NCBI GenBank assembly: GCA_021234155.1
Contig: JAJEKV010000092.1
Location: 558,001-622,000, forward strand
Reading direction: 5' to 3'
DNA from: Isoetes taiwanensis
Lineage: Eukaryota; Streptophyta; Lycopodiopsida; Isoetales; Isoetaceae
DNA length: 64,000 nt
In this document: one piece after another, positions 1 to 12,321 of the stretch
Layout: each line of letters starts with the position of its first letter
How positions within the stretch are numbered: position 1 is the first letter of the stretch
Translations under genes and position numbers: made by a program
Notes under the pieces: model-generated
What the model was told of the DNA's origin: nothing
The model's database searches: none
The model's input: only the letters and a program-made list of their open reading frames with translations

Positions 1-1458
<1,458 letters not shown>

Positions 1459-1508
1459 GCTAGATGGGAAAATTACTAAAATGCAGTGGCGATGAAGGTT
1501 GTAGGCCT

Positions 1509-1516
1509 ACTTATAT
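1509..1516 (-). promoter_or_regulatory. TATA-box candidate of the GH1 gene
   Basis: The minus strand reads ATATAAG about 50 bp upstream of the GH1 start codon, a plausible core-promoter position with a short 5' UTR. It rests on motif and position only. Confidence 0.4.
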
Positions 1517-2050
1517 TGATAGAACACAGAGACCATTTCCGACACGCCTTCCATTTTCTTCACATGGGACACTGGTTTGTTGTTTCGCGGAAATGTGTAC
1601 AAAATATATGTCTGCTGCTAATAGCCTCTGACCGAAAATTGTCAACAAAGATGGCACTTTACCATAGATGAATAGATAGATATTATAGAGAGCCAAACTA
1701 CGTGGCCTCCATTGCTTAAACCAGCAAATGCCGACCAGATTTTTCAGAAAATATCCTCTAATTTGTCGGATTTAACAAACATTTTACAAAATTTTGACCG
1801 GAAATTTTCTGGCATCTATTAAAGAAACCAGATTTTAACAACTTCAACCGAAAATTCTCGAAAGGAATCCCCCCAATCGAGCCAAATGCACGTGAAGATA
1901 TAACTTCCAACATGCATCCCTACTTGGCTCATACCCCCTAAGACCCTCTCGTGTCAAGCCACATTATTTAGGGTACGTTCCCATGAGCTGAACCCCACTC
2001 TAAAATTTGCTAGAGGACAAAATAAAATTTGTTTCCACAAGCACCTTGGC
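1517..2050. other. Intergenic upstream of the GH1 gene
   Basis: A/T-rich sequence between the GH1 promoter and a repeat patch. Short open frames occur on both strands, but they overlap one another and match no family. I see no gene here. Confidence 0.5.
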
Positions 2051-2520
2051 TTCCAAGCAATGGACCTGAACTTTCAAAAAAAACCCAGGGCATTTTCCGA
2101 AGGCGAAATTTTTGTGACCGCGAGTGGCCCTGCCACGTCAGCTGGAAATTTTGAGGCGAAATTTCCCGCTCACAAAAATTCGCCAACGAAAAAAAGGGAC
2201 CCTGAAATTTTGTCCTTTTCTTGCTTTTCCGGCATTTATCTGCCGGAAATATTGGCGGCGCCGGTTAGAAGGGGACAGCAGGGGGCAGACGGAAGCAGGG
2301 GAAGGAGGCAGGGGCCGACGGCTTGAATCGACTCAATCTCGACTCTATTTTTCGATTTGAAAAAAGCTGTTGTTTAGCCCTGTAATTTCAGGGTCCCGTT
2401 TTTTTCGGACTTCAAAGTTGAACCTGAATTTTCTCCATGAGTTCCAAGCAATGGACCTCAACTTTCAAAAATCCCAGGGCATTTCTGGACTTCAAAGTTG
2501 GACCTGAGTTTTCTCCGGTC
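2051..2520. repeat. Short direct repeats, unclassified
   Basis: The phrase AAGCAATGGACCT(G/C)AACTTTC with its neighbour CCCAGGGCATTTTC occurs near 2055 and again near 2450. The phrase GGACTTCAAAGTTG(A/G)ACCTGA occurs near 2408 and near 2484. The patch looks like a small rearranged repetitive element. Open frames crossing it (such as 2060-2326) show no domain. Confidence 0.55.
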
Positions 2521-3251
2521 AGGTTGCGTTCATGACAATGTATCCTTATTACTTGTCTGAAACACAAAGACCTAAGCTTTGCAAGGAATCTATTTTGTGA
2601 AATACCATCATGTTGTTTTTGTCAAAAGTTGGAATAGCTTCTTTGTCAAAAGATTGAGCACCTTATTTAAAACATAATCTTCCACTCCTCCTTTTCTTTT
2701 TTTTTGATATGGTGAAACTTACATTCACCCAATTCTCCCACTAGCTTTTTATGTTGATCTTAGAAACTGCCACAATGCAACACCATCTACTCCTTTATTA
2801 TGGTTATACAACTCTTATTTGTGATGGACGGATGCCATTTTTAACTCAATCGACCTACAAGTGTAAAATCTTGTGGCCAAATAGTTGTTATATAATCTTG
2901 TATTATGATTCACAACTTTTGTTTCCCAGAGTTCATACCAAAAACATGTACGGAAGAGAATTGTTCTAAAAAATGTAAGGGGGTATCTAAATATCGTTCT
3001 AAGTTCTGTTGACTGCATATACTCATATCACGTCTGCAAATCAGGCCTTGTTTCTATATGCTTGAAAATATAGACAGTCGATCGTTGGGGACCAACATAT
3101 ATGTATTCTATGTTCTTGTTCGACAAGGGCTGCATTAATATACTTGTTATGTAACATTATTATTTTCCCGCAACTTAACAGGGCTGTACAAAACAAGTTC
3201 CTTGATACATCAAAATTTGCGTGATTTAACATCACTCCTTATGCATCCTCA
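2521..3251. other. Intergenic, 3' flank of translin
   Basis: A/T-rich DNA just beyond the translin stop codon; the part next to 3251 probably holds the translin 3' UTR. Short ORFs (2751-2969, 3041-3235) are antisense to one another and have no recognisable content. Confidence 0.45.
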
Positions 3252-4874
3252 TTAATGTCCATTAAGTAGCCCCCGGATCTTCACATCATATAGAACTTCT
3301 TCCACCTTCTTTAAGTCATACTTTATGCCTGTTTCACAAAATAGGCAAGTTCGTGGTTGTTAATCACTTCTCAGGAAAGTATGGCAAGTTAAATTTCCTC
3401 ACCATCAAACCTCTTTCGCAAATAATCATTCCGGAGGTTCAGAATTCTGAAGGCAGCATATAGATTGCTAAGAAATAATGAAACCTTCTGTGGACAATCA
3501 TAGCAACCCGCCGTCACTTGGTTTACAACATACCTTGGCTGTATAATCACATAAACAGCAATTTAATACACAAATCAATTATACGAAAACTTGAGAAATC
3601 CCTACCAGTTCATTTGACATGTTGCACAACCCTGCAGAGAATACCATATGGTCAGTATTGTCAACCCCATGAAGACAAAAATGCTCTCCCACATATATTA
3701 AACAAACCAATATGCACAGATTATAATTGTCTCTGTGTAACAAATAGCTTCCTCATAATGCTTTTCTCTTCCTTTCAAGTTCCATCAATTAGACATCCAT
3801 AATGAAGTTTTGCTTGGCTACATACCAACCAAGTAGTCGTCCAAATCAATAGCAAATTCCCCTTGTGGCACTGCATATGAACATACATTAAAATCACAAA
3901 TTCTTCATGTCTAACAAAGGGAAGTATCACTCACAGCCAAGCAGAGCTTCAGCATTGGTATGTGTTATGAGATCACCAGACTCTAACCAGTGAAGGAATG
4001 CAAGCAGAAACACTACTGTTTGTGTTTGACTACGCCAGAAGTCGTGGTACCTAGTGTTTGACAAGGTAGTAACATCAAAATGCATGCTTGTTAAAAATAA
4101 GTGAGAAGGTCTCCTACCGATAGTACTCTCCAGGCCTATCCTTGATAATATCAGCCAAACGGGCATAGAGACTCTGCAAACCTGGTATATGGCCCTTTGC
4201 TTTCTGTACAACCTCTGCAGTGAAACAATCCTATCAGTTTAGATACCCAAGGATATATTAGTAAACATAAAATAAGATGTGCCTAAATTCGCACAATAAT
4301 ACCTTCTATGCCTTCTGATAACAAAAGCGTTATGCTGGACATTAATGTTGACAGGATGCAAGACATTGAACAATAAAATTTAGTAGTGGATGGATCAAAG
4401 CCTTTCGACTAGTTCAGCACGAACTGCTGCCCATTTTCTTCTATATGGAAGCTCTTATTCAATCTCTTTTTTACATTAACAATCATCATTCCTTTGTCTG
4501 GTTCAGCCATAGTGCCGTTCATCACTTAACAGTATCAGTTATGTGTAACTCTTAGCATACAGCTATTCAATGAAACGCTGGAGGAAATAATTGGTAAAAT
4601 GCATAGAAATGTGATTATTAAACTTAAGAGACGATTCACAAAGCATGATGATATGACATGAAAACCAAGAAAAAAGAACTCAGCATCTCCTATTACCTGA
4701 AGAAGAAGAGTGGTGTACAGGAAGCAGGGCAGCATACATGAGACGGATTGCCGAATCGAGGTCGCTAATAACAGTGCGAAGTTGCTCTCTGACGGCACTG
4801 CTCTCGTCTAAAATGCTTCTGAAGCTCTCGAAATGCTTCTCCATTTCTGCAGCTTTTCGTTTTTCTCCCTCCAT
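3252..4874 (-). CDS. Translin, complete, seven exons
   Basis: Translin, the RNA/ssDNA-binding subunit that with translin-associated factor X forms the octameric C3PO endoribonuclease in animals. Exons on the minus strand: 4697-4874, 4118-4214, 3935-4050, 3826-3870, 3606-3631, 3403-3538 and 3252-3328. All introns are GT-AG and the exons sum to 675 nt, giving 224 residues plus stop, a usual length. Landmarks: EKHFESFRSILDESSAVREQ near the start, EVVQKAKGHIPGLQSLYARL, EYYRYHDFWRSQTQTVVFLL, LHWLESGDLITHTNAEALLG, GLCNMSNELPRYVVNQVTAG, YAAFRILNLRNDYLRKRFDG and KYDLKKVEEVLYDVKIRG at the C terminus. No lesion is seen. The start is the first ATG of the open frame; a longer N-terminal organellar extension, known in some plant translins, is not visible. 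Confidence 0.95.
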
Positions 4875-5094
4875 AACCCTCTCTCACAACAATGTCCAAA
4901 GCGTGCATTTTTCCAGGGGAATTGGAGGCATATTCCATTGAGTGTTTGTCGGCGATTTTTGTTGAGGAAATATTCTTTGCATACCCCGAACAGAATTTTT
5001 TGATTCAAGGGTTCGTTGTCAGTTACCAATAGATAAAAAGAAAGAATGTGTCCTACATCTTTGTGCAAAGACGAAGAGTGTGACTAACTCTGTT
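4875..5094. other. Translin upstream region
   Basis: Short 5' flank of translin with no other gene. ORFs crossing it are antisense to translin exon 1. Confidence 0.4.
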
Positions 5095-5210
5095 AGCCCT
5101 CCAGATAACTCGGGATCCCTCCGAGACCCGGGATCCCACTGAGACTTGCATGAGGCAATAGCCCTCTAGATAACTCGAGATCCCATCAAGGCTTGCATAA
5201 GGCAATGAAC
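5095..5210. repeat. Two diverged copies of a ~60-bp direct repeat
   Basis: AGCCCTCCAGATAACTCGGG with a downstream CTTGCATGAGGCAAT is followed by AGCCCTCTAGATAACTCGAG with CTTGCATAAGGCAAT. The GGGATCCC/GAGATCCC core resembles the GGGATCC-rich MITE at 45.5 kb only in composition. Between here and 5394 I see nothing else. Confidence 0.6.
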
Positions 5211-6246
5211 AAGTAAATATACACAACTTAAATGACCCAATGCCACTGAACAAATTTTGGGCAAAGAATTTAGTTTCTACCCAAACTTAAACCTTGATAC
5301 AGAATTATAACACTGAAGTGCAATCCTTATCAAAGGCACACAAAATCTCTCATTTTGCCCGAGGCCTCCCCTCCAGCTACCATACTACACTCCATGTGAT
5401 ATTCCCTACATTTATACAATGCCCCGATTGTATAAGTGCAGGAAATTCTCCCTCCTCGACAATACACCATTGCTAGCAAGGGACCCTTCGTCTAATCAAA
5501 ACCAAACTGTTCGAGCGAAGGAGGCGTCATTGCCATTCCTTCTCTATGACACTGCGGAAGCATATACTATGTTAGCACATGGCAACACATACAATACACA
5601 TATAATAAGCCACCTCAAAGTGTGGTATAACCATCATCAATCAACCACAATAAGAATATACATAATGCACCACATGAGAATACTCCTATCCAAGCTTGGA
5701 CTCCATTGTAGTTGACTGACAGTTGAGTCCTCAATATATCAACGACGGAGTATGAACATTGGTGTTGGCTGGCATAGAACATTGGGTAGGGTTGTCCATC
5801 TCATCCACCTCTCATATGCATTAGGGCGGATTTGGGGTCTCAAAATGGCCTCCTATCAGCCATTCCACGTCATATTTCCGCTCCTTTTTTCCCATGCCAC
5901 CTAGGATACCAAAATCTCATCATTACAGATTTACTTGGAATATTCTCCCGGAATAAGGGGGATCGCGCATTCATGGCGCCATATGTATTTAATTCTGTTG
6001 GTACCGACTGATGCAACACGTGGCGCTTCTAAAAAGCCACTTGCATTATAGCATACCGGCAACTCATGACGGTGTCTCTTGATTTGTCAGATACCAAGCG
6101 TGCGCGTCACCGATTCTTGCGCTATTTTCATTTAGAGGCCATGGCCATACAAGCTTCCCGCCTTCCACATTTCAAAATTTGAATGTGTAGGTTGAAGCTT
6201 TGTATCAGACTTTCATTTCGAGGCGCTGCGGCTGCGCCTTATGGGT

Positions 6247-6440
6247 GGTTCACATGGAGAAGTTTAGGCCCTCCGCTGAGTTCTGGCGGAGTCAGCACTG
6301 ATTAAAAAATTCAGCGCTGCATCAGCTACGCAAGTTGGATCTTGCGAGGGCTGATTTTCCAAAACGGGGCTGAATTTTTTTTCCTCAGCCCAAGTTCAAC
6401 AGGTTTTAAGCCAGCGCTTCGCAGTTCATCCATGTGAACC
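6247..6440. mobile_element. ~194-bp MITE with TTCACATGGA ends
   Basis: Left end GGTTCACATGGAGAAG and right end CATCCATGTGAACC form a terminal inverted repeat of about 14 bp with one or two mismatches. The body has GC-rich blocks unlike its flanks. The element at 51828-52127 has the same TTCACATGGA ends, so this is a repeat family. No convincing target duplication was found. Confidence 0.65.
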
Positions 6441-6700
6441 CAGCATTAATCAGGATCTTTACTTCATCCCAATACAGGCTACCCGCCCCCTACAATTCGA
6501 AATTTGAATTTGCTTAATGTATAAAAGCATGGATTGTAGGAGAATGGACTTTTCGATTTCCATATGCACGTTGCAAATTTCAAAAATGAGGTTAGTACGG
6601 ACATTCGGCTCACACGAAGCGAATTGTGCTGGGGCATACAAATTGTACACCTTCATTTCGCGCCGTGCGATCCACGCAGTATGGAAGCTCCAAATGATGT

Positions 6701-6994
6701 GTGGTTCAACTGACTCACAAATATGCTCCAGTCTTCAATCGCAAAAAAGGAGGTCTAAAAAATAAGAACTTAGACCTCGACGTGTTGCGTCTTGCAGGCT
6801 CAAAAAGTATCGACATCTGGGCGGATGGCAGTTTATATCCATTGGATCCGTTGAGTGGCAAGAAACCGTCATTTCGGGACGTTTCAAGTTTAGTCCGATT
6901 TTGTGGTGGCCTCCTGGGATATTGTGAGAGATTGAGAGAGGATGAAGGCATTCAGAATCGAATACAGTTTCTTGAGATGAGCTGCTTCCGATAA
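6701..6994 (+). CDS. Hypothetical ORF inside the DNA transposon
   Basis: A 97-residue open frame; I do not recognise it. The C-terminal half (SIDIWADGSLYPLDPLSG then SSLVRFCGGLLGYCERLRED) has ordinary protein-like composition, unlike the A/T-rich frames around it. It could be a captured host exon or a remnant transposon protein. The opposite strand is also open (6715-6951), which weakens the case. Confidence 0.22.
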   Translation: MVQLTHKYAPVFNRKKGGLKNKNLDLDVLRLAGSKSIDIWADGSLYPLDPLSGKKPSFRDVSSLVRFCGGLLGYCERLREDEGIQNRIQFLEMSCFR

Positions 6995-7329
6995 GGAAGG
7001 GGAAATGTCCGTGAAGATGCTAATAAATGACATTATACTTTGCAATGCGAAGGGTTTATACATTCTTGAAGTACAAAGGTTATGGTGTTTGTGTTTAGAT
7101 ACCTCTAATACAAGAAGTCTTTGACTACTTTTCACAATAGATTCCTTTAAAAATCTATTGCTATTTAAATTATAGCAAAAATGAGTCTTGAAACTCTTTA
7201 AGTAGTAGAAGAACTCTTTGACTAGTTATCCATTTGATGACCATTTTTTAAGAAAATATGATATGTGATATTCTTATATGCAAACATTCATAAAATTTAT
7301 GAACATTAGCCATCCTTGTTTAAAGAGGA

Positions 7330-9080
7330 TCATATGATGCGAAATCTTCATGCGCAAAAGTAATTACATATAAGAAATTCGCCTGGTGTGATCCTTGCGT
7401 AAAAAAGTAAATAGAAACACAAATATTGAACTTACAACTTAGCGTAAACAAATAGTATTTTAATAAATCAACACTTTACATACTAACACTTTACACTTTA
7501 AATAAGATATTTCTTTCTTTCCTTTTACTTGAAAGCTATTTTTTTTTCAAGATGGATCACACCAAGCGAATAATACATATGCAAAAAAAAAAAGGGACAC
7601 ACTAAATTCGCATGGTGTGATCCACTTTCTTATTTGTTGTCAAATTAAAATTAAACACAAGTACTCATTCCTATTTGTATCTAAAACCACTCTTAAGTAC
7701 ATAAGTTATTATCCCTTTTCAAAGAGCATATTCTTTTTCAAGAAGGATCACACCAAGCGAATAGTACATATGCAACAAAAATGAAACACACTAAATTCGC
7801 ATCGTGTGATCTACTTTCCTATTTGTTGTCAAATTAAAATTAAACACAAGTACCCCTTCTCATTTAATGCTTTACCACCCCAAGGGCATAAAGTTATTAG
7901 TCCTTTTCAAAGAGCATATCTTTTTTTAAGAAGGATCACATCAAGCGAATAATACATATGCAAAAAAAATAGAACACAATCATTTCGCATGGTGTGATAC
8001 GCTTTCTTGCTTGTTGTCAAATTAAACTTAAACACAAGTACCCCTTCCTATTTGCATCTAAAATACTTTACCAACTCTAGTAGTACATAAAGTTATTAGC
8101 CCTTTTCAAAAAGCAAACACTTTATCAATAAATGAGCACGTCACATATCCACACTTAACTTCAAATAAGACACATATATATTTCTTTTATTAAAAGATAA
8201 TCAAAGTAATTTTACTATAGAAAGTCATCTTTTTCCAAAAAGATCACACCAAGCGAATTTTGTATAAGCTAAAAGGTTGGAATATACTAAATTCGTATGG
8301 TGTGATCCACTTTCTTGTTTGTTGTCAATAGATAATAACACCAAGTCCCTCATCAATAGTCTCCCATTTGCATATAAAATATGTATCATTCCAAGTTATA
8401 TTATGTTTTATGAACTAAACTTTTTCAAAGAGGGTGCCAAAGCAAAATACAAACACTTAATCAATAAGCCAACACTTTACCAACAACCAAAGCTTTATTA
8501 AATAAGATTTTTATGTTATTTTATCAAATCTAACAATGTTTCCGTATGTGACACTTTGTGTTAACTGATCCAAAGGCTCACGAAAGCGACATTTTATACA
8601 ATATGTCTTTGGAGCTTTTGTGTCGTGGCATTAGTAAACACCTCTAATGGAGCAAATATTTTGTAACTCATTTTTTCAACAACCCTGGATGCACGTCTTA
8701 TCAAACATTTCTTCATTGCAAGGACACCATTCTCATAACTTTGAGGCTTGCACAATTCGCTTAAAAGAGGTCATGGGACGACTTTCAAGCTCGGCTCCCA
8801 CAATTTTACAACGTAAAACTAGATGCCCATTGTCCTGAATGTATATCTTGGAAAAGCATGTCTCTTATATCCATATGTTAGACAACAACGATGCTAGTAA
8901 TGCTTTTCCCTAGTCTCAAATCCCTGACATCTGATAAATATAGCCCAAAGAAAAATATGTGATTCAATGGGTGAATATAAATCAAGAAGAGGGAAGAAAA
9001 AAGAAGCAAGGATCACATGACGCGAAATCTCACTACACATTTACAAAGTGCATATGCATTTTCGCATGGTGTGATCCATG
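7330..9080. repeat. Array of six GGATCACACC...GGTGTGATCC inverted-repeat units
   Basis: Each unit pairs GGATCACACCAAGCGAAT, or a close variant, with ATTCGCATGGTGTGATCC about 35 bp further on. Units lie near 7330-7395, 7552-7625, 7743-7812, 7932-8000, 8241-8309 and 9009-9079. Units two to four are also part of a direct repeat with a period of about 190 bp, sharing CTTTTCAAAGAGCATA and GTTGTCAAATTAAA. All lie in the right half of the 4.2-kb transposon. The pattern suits subterminal protein-binding sites or a series of cruciform or hairpin structures. Confidence 0.85.
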
Positions 9081-10381
9081 TATTATTGAGGGTGCAAATT
9101 TGCAAATATCCTCCTCTTCAAATCCCTCCCCCCTCCCTTCCCTTTTTTTTTTTTTTGCAATATACTATCCATAGCATTTATTTTGAACCCTATAGTTCTA
9201 CCTATTCATTGCGTATGAATGTCGCTCCGTGATGTAACTCCATAGTCACCCGCCGTTAAGGATAGCATTCTCACCCACGAGCCTATGGATAGATATCCTT
9301 CCACAAATCATGCCTTTATTGTTTTGTAAGTGATGAACTGCGGAAGCAATGTAGGAGTACTAGGAGCAATGATGGATGCAATTAGAGATACAGATCGGTC
9401 GTTGAATTGTAAGAATGAATGGCAGGGAGCAATACGATGAATGGGAAGAGCTAAAAAGTAGGAAAACTTCAGAATGAAAATTTGGGTAGTAAAAACATGG
9501 CATGTAACGTACGTTTGCTTGTCCGCACATCGCCTCGCCGTTGTCGCTTAACTCTATGCTCGCCCCTCATCGATGCTATAACATACTCACCCATGAACCT
9601 TTGGAGACATAACCTCCTACTTCTTGACCTTGAGTGTTCTGTAAATGGGGCAAAAACACAGACACTATTGGAGACTTGGATTCCAAATGAAGAGTGAAGG
9701 TGGAGAGGATGCACGAAGCGGCGCTAATGTGAACAATGGAAATCTTGACGCCAAAATTTGATAAGGTGGTTGGTGCATTGGGCATGTGCACAGTAGGCGG
9801 AAAAAGTAGCCATTATTTTGGTCCGCGATACGATTTTCGAAAAATGCGGGCCATTAATGTGGTTGCAATGAATGTGATGTCCTATGAAATTTTGCCATGT
9901 GGATGCCAAGTAAGCCTGCTCCTCTTTCTACTTGCCAACTAATACTGACTTTGGAAAAAAATGCGCAAACATCATTGGTCGCGAGAAACATGACATGGAA
10001 TTCTGGCATCCAAGTTATGGGCCATTTTGAGACCCCAAATCCGCCCTAATGCATACTTTGCAGATAGGCTAAGACATATCAGGGTGCCACTGTAGCCTGC
10101 TAGAGCCATGATCCCAAAGGATCACACTAGGGTTGTATCTCTCCTGGTCCGATGAGGCAGGATTGAGAGCATGTTTCATCAAAGCAGTACAATTCCATTA
10201 AAGATGACCTAGAAAATCGTGACGCATCATGTCCGTATATGACTTAAGCCTCATTTAGGACGATGCCTCATTTAGGACAAGGCACCAACTGCAATGGTCA
10301 ATGTCCCACTTATATATCCCAGTCGAAGCATGCCACTGACAGCCAAGTAGGCTCCTATGCATAGACCGAATTATAATAGCA

Positions 10382-10973
10382 AATGGTCATGCCCACCTTT
10401 TAGCTAGTTTCTTTCAATTTTTAGTTTAAGCTTGGTTTGCTTTACTTTAGCCTTTTCTCTAAGTCCACATGCTCGCACGGTTTGATGCTTGTCGACTAGG
10501 CTATTCTACCTACTCCTTCCTGCCAAGAGATATCCTCTTACTTCTTAGACCAACTCTTGCATATCCGCTAACAGTTGTTGAGATATCTCTACCTTGGACA
10601 CGTGCCTGGGATGAGGCATTGATAGTCGTAGTTAATCATAAAAAGAGAGGGCGTTCAAGATTTCTGCTAGGTGCTATTGTAGGGTAATTCTATAAGTGTA
10701 TAAAGTCTGAGTGTCTTCGAGAATGCACTTCGTCTGACCATCTCTTTGAGAATGATATCTCATACTCATCCAAAGTTTAATTTAGATTGTGTCAAAGAAG
10801 TCCTTCCAAAAAAGCACTAATGAGGATGACTTCAAATATTCAAGCAATATTTGACATCAATAATGGATTGCAAATTTCAAATAGTGTTTAATGGTGGGCG
10901 CCTATCGACCTGAGTATATAGGTTATTCTTTGCCGCTTTCCATGTGATAATAACATCATTGGGTGTGACGCTC
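10382..10973. other. Unclassified DNA between two LTR copies
   Basis: Sits between a family-T LTR and the next copy of the same LTR. It may be decayed internal retroelement sequence. The ORF at 10469-10687 has no recognisable domain. Confidence 0.35.
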
Positions 10974-11390
10974 CCCGAACCTATACGATGCTCCCATCGT
11001 ATAAATACGGGAAATTTCCGTCCCATGGCGACTCCATCATTACTGAAAAGCCCTCCATCTGACTCGGACCACTTGTGATGGGCAAGTGTCCTGGTGAAGG
11101 ACACGGAGGTGTCATTCGTCCCACGCCTTCTATAGGAATCCTATATAGCGGAAGCATACATACTTGTTAGCATCTGGCAACAAAACAAACGAATAATGCG
11201 CCACCACGAAGGGTGGCTCATCCATCATCAATACGAACAACAACAACATAATATTAACATAACAACTCAGCTCTGAATCTTGTAGCCACACTTGGCAAAA
11301 TCCCACCTCCGTGTCACCATCATACCCGTTATCTGGTGCTGAGTCACAACATAGCATCCACAGCTAGGTGGGCTCTTGTGCACAGGCCGC
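10974..11390 (-). mobile_element. Family-T LTR fragment
   Basis: The minus strand ends in GGGGAGCGTCACA, the same end as the LTR at 54675-55564. The blocks CATACGATGGGAGC..., GACACCTCCGTGTCCTTCACC and TGGATGAGCCACCCTTCG match the other copies. No primer-binding site follows the CGTCACA end, so this is a solo LTR or a 3' LTR. Confidence 0.72.
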
Positions 11391-11678
11391 ATCTAATGGG
11401 ATTTAAGGGATTCTAGCTAGGAGCATCACTAAATCTAGATGGCCTTTAGATCTCTATCCCCCTTAATCCAATAGAACACGGGAGGAACAGAAAGAGAAAT
11501 AGCAATCAGATACAAACATCCATCATCATCATAAATAGATCATAGAATAGAATCTAATCATACATCTACTCAAACAAGGGTCAGAAGAATACAAGCTATG
11601 CTAAAACTAACCGATATCATAGCTATCTCTGTGGTTTTCCATCCTTCTGGCTGGAACCAATGTTCAAAAGCAGCTGCT
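11391..11678 (-). mobile_element. Retroelement remnant next to the family-T LTR (segment A)
   Basis: Nearly identical to 30540-30830, including CATCTAATGGGATTTAA, AATCAGATACAAACATCC and CTAACCGATATCATAGC. At 30.8 kb segment A runs straight into segment C, while here an LTR element (11679-14489) separates them. This shows the order of insertion. No coding content is left. Confidence 0.7.
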
Positions 11679-12321
11679 TGATGACGGATTTCCCCACATC
11701 CTCATCACCGACCTTCAAAGGCAAACATGGGATCAAATAGTGCTGCTGCAAGGCAGAAGAACCAAGAACCAAGAACCAAGAAAAAAATTTTGAAGGAAAA
11801 AAAGGACGAAAATTTGGTAATGAAAATTTGATAAAGGAAATGTGGAAGAAAATGTAGAAATATGGAAAAATTGAAAAGATGTGGAAGATAAAAAGAGGGT
11901 GCACCACTTTATTCAAGAAGGTAATACAAGAAAGCTTCAAGACATCTTGCATGGGGGAAGAGGTCTCTGACACCATCTTCCCAGGGCTGCCACTACCCTT
12001 GCTCCATGTGAGATCTAGAGCCAAAGAGGAGGAGAACAAGTCCCCTCAAGATATCTGTAATTTTTTGAACAAATCTTGGCCATCCACTTGGCATGATCTT
12101 GGCACTCCTTTTTTACACCTCATCAATCCTTTGTTTTTTGTCTTCTTCTTCTCTATAACCAAATTTGTCTTTTTGTTTAACAACTAACACAACTTAATAT
12201 GGGCCCTTGGATTCTAACAACAAGCACAAATGAATCTGGACCCTTGATCTTCACCCCCCCCTTTAGACCTTGATAGTGTTCTTCTATGTTGATCCCGATT
12301 TTGCCAAAAATCGGATCAACA
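11679..12321. repeat. LTR 1 of the 11.7-14.5 kb element
   Basis: 643 bp, TG...CA ends. It matches 13856-14489 closely, with small indels and a few substitutions. The last 35 bp are an inverted repeat (TGTTGATCCCGATTTT with AAAATCGGATCAACA). Confidence 0.85.

Larger units (their letters stand above)
5822..10048. mobile_element. 4.2-kb DNA transposon with terminal inverted repeats, no transposase seen
   Basis: Left end TAGGGCGGATTTGGGGTCTC and right end GAGACCCCAAATCCGCCCTA are exact inverted repeats; the match extends about 10 bp further inside. ATGCAT flanks both ends (5816-5821 and 10049-10054), and uninterrupted relatives of the surrounding LTR confirm the empty site. Depending on where the TTA/TAA edge is placed, the duplication is 4 bp (TGCA) or 6 bp (ATGCAT), so the superfamily is uncertain; a TAGGG terminus would suit hAT, but those duplicate 8 bp. 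No transposase domain is seen in any frame, so it looks non-autonomous. Inside are a small MITE (6247-6440), an ORF (6701-6994) and an inverted-repeat array (7330-9080). The stretch 9081-10000 shows only low-complexity T tracts and unrecognised ORFs. Confidence 0.8.
5395..10381 (-). mobile_element. Solo or partial LTR (family T), split by a DNA transposon
   Basis: On the minus strand the LTR would begin TGCTATTATAATTCGG at 10381 and end at 5395 with a sequence homologous to the CGTCACA end of the family. Its halves, 5395-5821 and 10049-10381, match the copy at 29.7-30.5 kb in the same orientation and the inverted copy at 54675-55564. The common block TACTTTGCAGATAGGCT, continuous in the other copies, shows where 5822-10048 was inserted. 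No matching target duplication was found at the outer ends, so the LTR is probably old. Confidence 0.72.

Noticed and set aside
2060-2326. Two overlapping ORFs of 78-88 codons
   Set aside because: They lie in repetitive DNA, overlap in different frames and match nothing known.
7330-9080. Regularly spaced palindromic repeats that could suggest a CRISPR array
   Set aside because: The window is a plant nuclear genome, the spacers are repeats of one another and vary in length, and no cas gene is present. It is an internal repeat array of a transposon.
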